64,000 bases of DNA from Drosophila pseudoobscura. Taxonomy: Eukaryota > Arthropoda > Insecta > Diptera > Drosophilidae. The stretch covers positions 12,462,001-12,526,000 of the forward strand of contig NC_046683.1 in assembly GCF_009870125.1 (NCBI RefSeq), read 5' to 3'. A program made the position numbers and the translations under genes. A model generated the notes under the pieces. The model was not told the DNA's origin and did not search any database. It worked only from the letters and a program-made list of their open reading frames with translations. How positions within the stretch are numbered: position 1 is the first letter of the stretch; each line of letters begins with the position of its first letter. Shown piece after piece: positions 59,563-64,000 of the stretch.

Positions 59563-62500
59563 TTGGTCCATTATATACGACTAAGCAAAGAATCACAAGT
59601 ACAAGTACAATCAAACAACTACAACACCAAACAATCACACAACATCAGGAGGCAGATACTCGTACACTCCCACAGATACAACTACAGATACAGATACAGA
59701 AACAGCGACAGCTGCAGATGTTGTTTGGGCCCTTTACGACAGGCCACCCGGGCGTATGCTTAATGTCCTGTTAAACAGCGAGGAGGAACAACAGCATACA
59801 CACACAATAAAACCAGCAAGGATACGAGAAGCGAAAGAAGAGATAGTTTTAAGGGTCGAAGAGTGCATACCTCCTCCCAGATACCCAGATACTTCCGATC
59901 ATCCGCCCTGTTGGCAGCTCTCTCTGCTGTGAAGAACAAGCGCTAGGATGCTGCTGCTGCTGCCGATCAAGACTATACCCTACACACATACTATATCTAT
60001 ATGAACATACATACACAAGTATATGCTCTGCTTAGCAAGAGTCCATTTAATGACACATCAAATCTACTCGTAACACTCTCTTTGAGGGAGTATGCCACGG
60101 GTATTTAGAATGATTAAGCTAATGTAATGTCCAGCTCAATTGTGTCCATTAGATACACACGTACATGTGCCACCTCTTCTATCTACATCTCCACACAGGA
60201 GAGTATCTTGTCCAGCTGAAGCGTCTCTCAGCATTGTTGGCCTGCTCAAGGGTTCCAGGACCTAAACTCAAGTTAAACTCGACTCGAAATCCACTCGGCA
60301 AATCTGCTCACATAAATCAAGGCCCACAGCTTCCGTGACTCTGGGGGTGAGGGTGCGGCTGTGGCTGTGGTCTCATTAGCTTGTCACTTGTTGCATGCAA
60401 GACGGAAACAACAATGCGCACTTAATATCAATAGGACAATGTGTCAAGCAAAAAGTCAAGGTTCACATGGCTGATGGGGGAGTGGGGGGGAGTGGATCTA
60501 CTTGAGTACGCGACTTACCTTCCGCGGGTGCTGCAGCATCATCAGCGTTTGGGGGAAATTCGGCCAGCGAAGCAGAACGTTGGATTGGAGTCCCCAATGA
60601 GCGATAAGTGGATTAGGTAACCACAAGTAGTGCTTAGCCCCAGCCCCCCTGCCACGATACCGACCCCGACACCGACACCGACAGCGACACCGACTACCCG
60701 GCTTTCGAGTGGGGTCCTGGGGACAAGTTGAAACTCAATTTGTAGGGAAATTGAGCAATTACTGCAAAGCGTTCTCCTAATTGTCCGCGTGTGTCCGTGT
60801 GTGGGCCAGTGTCCGATTGATACGACAACTAATTGTCGAGCATACATTAAAAGTTAATTGTTTCGATTGCCATTTTCTCGAATTTCCCCCCGCCACACAC
60901 GCGAGCCACTGCGAATGCAGTGCCACATTGCATATGGCACTCCTCTCAAGGACGGACGGACGGCACGGACAGGTTCATTAAAATCTTAACGTTAGAATCG
61001 CGAACTTATCTACGGCTTCTACGGAGTACTGAGTACTCGTAATATCCTGCATGTCGACTTGTCAGACTACTGGAAGTGGCTGGCCTGCTCGCCTGCTAAG
61101 TGGCAGGACAGGCTGGATCCATTTAAGCCAATTCCCTTGACAGCTTTGGCGGTAAAAAAAAGCAGCTGCCCTTAAAGCATTCGTGCACTGGATACTGTAT
61201 TTATTAGAAAAGAAATAAGCAATCCAGTAGGTATTGGCAATACTCGTATTGAGTGTCTGTCAGAATTCAGGGATATGTGGCACAACTATTCGCTGGATGG
61301 CCATTAATCACTGGATGAGGCCAGCGAAATGAATTAATTGAGACAGAGGAGCACCAGAGGGGCTGGGGGGGGCTGAATAGTATGGGTATATTTATATATT
61401 TAAAGCACACGCAACTCGTGACAAGTGAATCAATCAAATTAGCCAAGAGGACCAAAAGGACAGGACCTGTTCATACGAGTACGCACCATTCAATCCACCG
61501 CAATGCAATTAAATCGTAGAAAAGTGCGGCTTGGGTTGGGGCCCAGATGGACGGTCAGAGGACTGTCAACACTTGGCCCTGCTCTGGCAACAGTCGGCAG
61601 TCGACAGTCGGCAGTCAGCAGGAGGGTAAAGTGGCCTTGGCTTTTGTTGACATTGTTTTCATTTGATTTACCTTTTCCCCATCACGACTGCCACATTGAT
61701 TTCCGCATTATCCTTGATGCACAACCTCTGGCCAAGGCCTTGAGCTGTTAATTGGCTTACAATCACACCATGAAGACAGCAGTGGGCAGGCGACCACAGG
61801 CAGATCAAGTTCAGCCTCCTGTCTGGGTTAATCGATTCAATCGACCTTGATGGGGCACGGCCACGGACACGGACACGGACACTGCTTTGACCCGGATGCA
61901 TTGACGTCCTTTCATTGCATTAACATCCTCCTTGCTCCCCATTAGTATACGTTTAGGGGTCCCCATCGGCTAGGTAAACAAGTCTGCCAGCTTAATTAAC
62001 GACAATCAAGCAGAGCCACAGTCTTCATCCTCCAGCCAGCATTGTGCTCCTTTTTATATCTGTCCTGCCACTCATCGCCTGTTTTCCAGCTCCACCTCTT
62101 TGCTCGGTGGCTACCCTCCGGCAAATTAAATTGGTATTTAAGTAAGCTGGGGAAAAGTAAAGGCTTGCCGTGATTCTCATCCGAGGGGGGGACCTAAGCC
62201 CTCTCCTGGGCGGTAATGCATCTCAGATACAACATTTTTATGTAACTTAAACTTGCATTTATGTACAACCACTGCTGGATCCGGCTCTGGCAGAGGTCGC
62301 ATACAGACCTTAACCAAAAATCCTGAGGCAGCTTATCAAATTGCAGTTTTTGGCTGGCCTTCGATTAAAAATAATCCATGATTTTGGGGTTCCAGACCGT
62401 GGCAAATGAAACATTTGAGCCCGCCCTCGGAGCTGGCAGCCACAACCGTAAACCGAAACTTTTCCCATGGCTACCATTTCCATGGTACCAGCTACCCCCT

Positions 62501-64000
62501 CCCAAACCACGCTCCGAAATTACATTTTAATTATGAGCTTGGCAAACACCCCACCCCAAAATCAGCCCAAACCAGGGATCTGTGCTCTTTCCAGATGCTC
62601 CTTACATTTCCAATATAATTGCAACCACATCGCCCAGGCCCAGTCCCACATTTATTCAAAATCGTTTGGCACAAGTTTGAGAAATGTTAAGCATAAAAGA
62701 TAGGACAGGTCGGAAAGGACTGCCAGCCAATTAATTGTTTGCAATTGACAATTTTGCGGCGACAGCGAAACAAATGGCCAGCCAGGAGGTGACGGAGGGG
62801 CCGTGTGGGAGGGGGCAAAGTTTTCTATAAATCTACCATTCGGCGGTTTGGCGGTTTGGCGGTTTCCCGGTTTGCCGGTTTGTGTGGCAGCATCTGTTCG
62901 GATTGTGCACAAAGTTAGCCCGGATATACATGTAGAATAATTTCTCAACGCAAGTGTCTCCTGCACCCCTGCACAAAAGAACGATTTATCAAAGGAAATG
63001 TGGGGCACAATCTGCCCGGCACTGGGGGTAACAAGTCTTTGTGTATGCTGCAGAAACAATTTTTAATTTTCCTCCCAGATGGGTATCAGCACAGACTATA
63101 CAATGCCCAGATCCAATATCTTATATGGCATGAGGGACGTCTCTGACCACCGCGGACCAGCTGCCACGTCGGGGTGCCTTTGGCCCCTAAGTCGGTCCCA
63201 AAATCCTACCACAAATAGACGCGATCTCGGTCTTAGTCTCAGTCTCGAGCATCAGTTTGTGGTTTGATCCTGTTGCAATATCTTGGTATTTTATAGTCTT
63301 TAAGTCAAAATATTCCTTAACATTCTTTTACAATTCCATGCCAAATAATAAAACTAACTTTAAAGGAGTCTAGAGTCTAGAAAACACCCATATCATCAAT
63401 CAATTTACTCGTATCCTGGAGCACAGTTTCACTTACATAATTACTTAGTTCAGTTGCACGATTCTCCCTGCCAAGCCGCATCTGTGAGAGCACAACCCGC
63501 CATAGAGAAAGTGAATTATCCTAGAGCAACTGCATTTTATTACTCTACTGAGCATATTCTTGTATTTGAAACTAGTTTATCTACATATTCCTTATAACTT
63601 TATTCCATAATCGATAATCCATAATCTTAGACGATATTTTGAAACCATTTATTTTACTAATTTATTTATTTATTTGAAAGCAAAAGAAATTTTATTTGAA
63701 TACGTTTGCACAATGTTTCGACCAACTAGATTTTAGTCATTTTTGTATTGTTATTAGAATTAGAACTAGAACTAGAGTTAGTATTAGGCAACATACGAGT
63801 CACTTGTATTATTCATCGACGCTCAGAATGTCCCCGTTTAGCCGGCGGAATGTGCTTCAGTAATGGTTCCCAAAGGGAAAGGACATCTTTTTTGACTCAG
63901 TGCAGGACGAGACAAATTCCTATTTGAATTTTGTTGGAATTAAATTTGCGCCATTTTGATGGCGAATCATCAAAAGGAAACTAATTAAAACACTTAGGCC
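59563..64000. other. Right flank: possible 3' UTR, then gene-poor DNA
   Basis: The first 400 bases may be the 3' UTR of the ORF ending at 59562. Beyond that only simple repeats were seen: cgacac repeats at 60662-60699, ggacac at 61862-61880 and a ggcggttt array at 62843-62880. An acceptor-like ttttcctcccag at 63068-63079, followed by an ORF of 62 codons at 63079-63267, is noted without further support. Confidence 0.4.
62843..62880. repeat. 8-bp tandem array (ggcggttt)
   Basis: About five units of ggcggttt, the last two changed to cccggttt and gccggttt. Confidence 0.85.

Overview
The window is nuclear DNA from a Drosophila, most likely an obscura-group species and most likely the X chromosome (Muller element A). 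Three things support this. The 2,474-residue BAT2/PRRC2-type protein is the nocte orthologue. A 392-residue odorant receptor matches Or9a. A DINE-1 (INE-1-type Helitron) copy carries the usual 'tactttatggggtcgga' block. Introns of 53-84 nt, opa (CAG/CAA) repeats, G/C-ending codons and GT-AG splice sites also fit. The exact species cannot be read from the sequence.

Layout. 1-2.2 kb: fragments of dispersed repeats. 2.2-4.3 kb (minus): a five-exon ZAD + C2H2 zinc-finger gene. 4.3-7.3 kb: divergent promoter region and 5' UTR/introns of nocte. 7.3-16.0 kb (plus): nocte, five coding exons, with a DINE-1 insertion in intron 3, followed by roughly 3.6 kb of simple-repeat-rich 3' UTR-like sequence. 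20.77-21.0 kb (minus): a 48-residue gene for the small ATP synthase subunit k (DAPIT/Usmg5 family), read directly from the bases. 21.5-22.8 kb: a mosaic of direct and inverted repeats. 23.9-25.25 kb (plus): Or9a. 28.2-28.55 kb: a 182-bp tandem duplication. 28.6-30.25 kb (minus): an intronless SAM-domain ceramide phosphoethanolamine synthase-like (SMSr) gene broken by an out-of-frame deletion inside the catalytic region.

From 30.3 to 64 kb the sequence is gene-poor and looks like long introns or intergenic DNA. Candidates there are a TATA/Inr-like start site at 34.6 kb, a Gly/Ala/Asp-rich exon at 37.1-37.66 kb, an E-box promoter-like patch at 43.65 kb, a three-exon micro-gene model at 44.66-45.30 kb (83 residues, all junctions phase 0) and a 174-codon ORF at 59.04-59.56 kb. 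Some of these may belong to one long plus-strand gene, but the sequence does not prove it.

The genes do not form a pathway. They are independent neighbours: a putative transcription factor, a temperature-entrainment protein, a respiratory-chain subunit, a chemoreceptor and a sphingolipid enzyme copy. No CRISPR array, rRNA or convincing tRNA was seen. No clearly new multi-gene system was found. The best leads are the 44.7-kb micro-gene, the disrupted SMSr copy, the duplicated exon-like unit beside it and the repeat mosaic at 21.5-22.8 kb.
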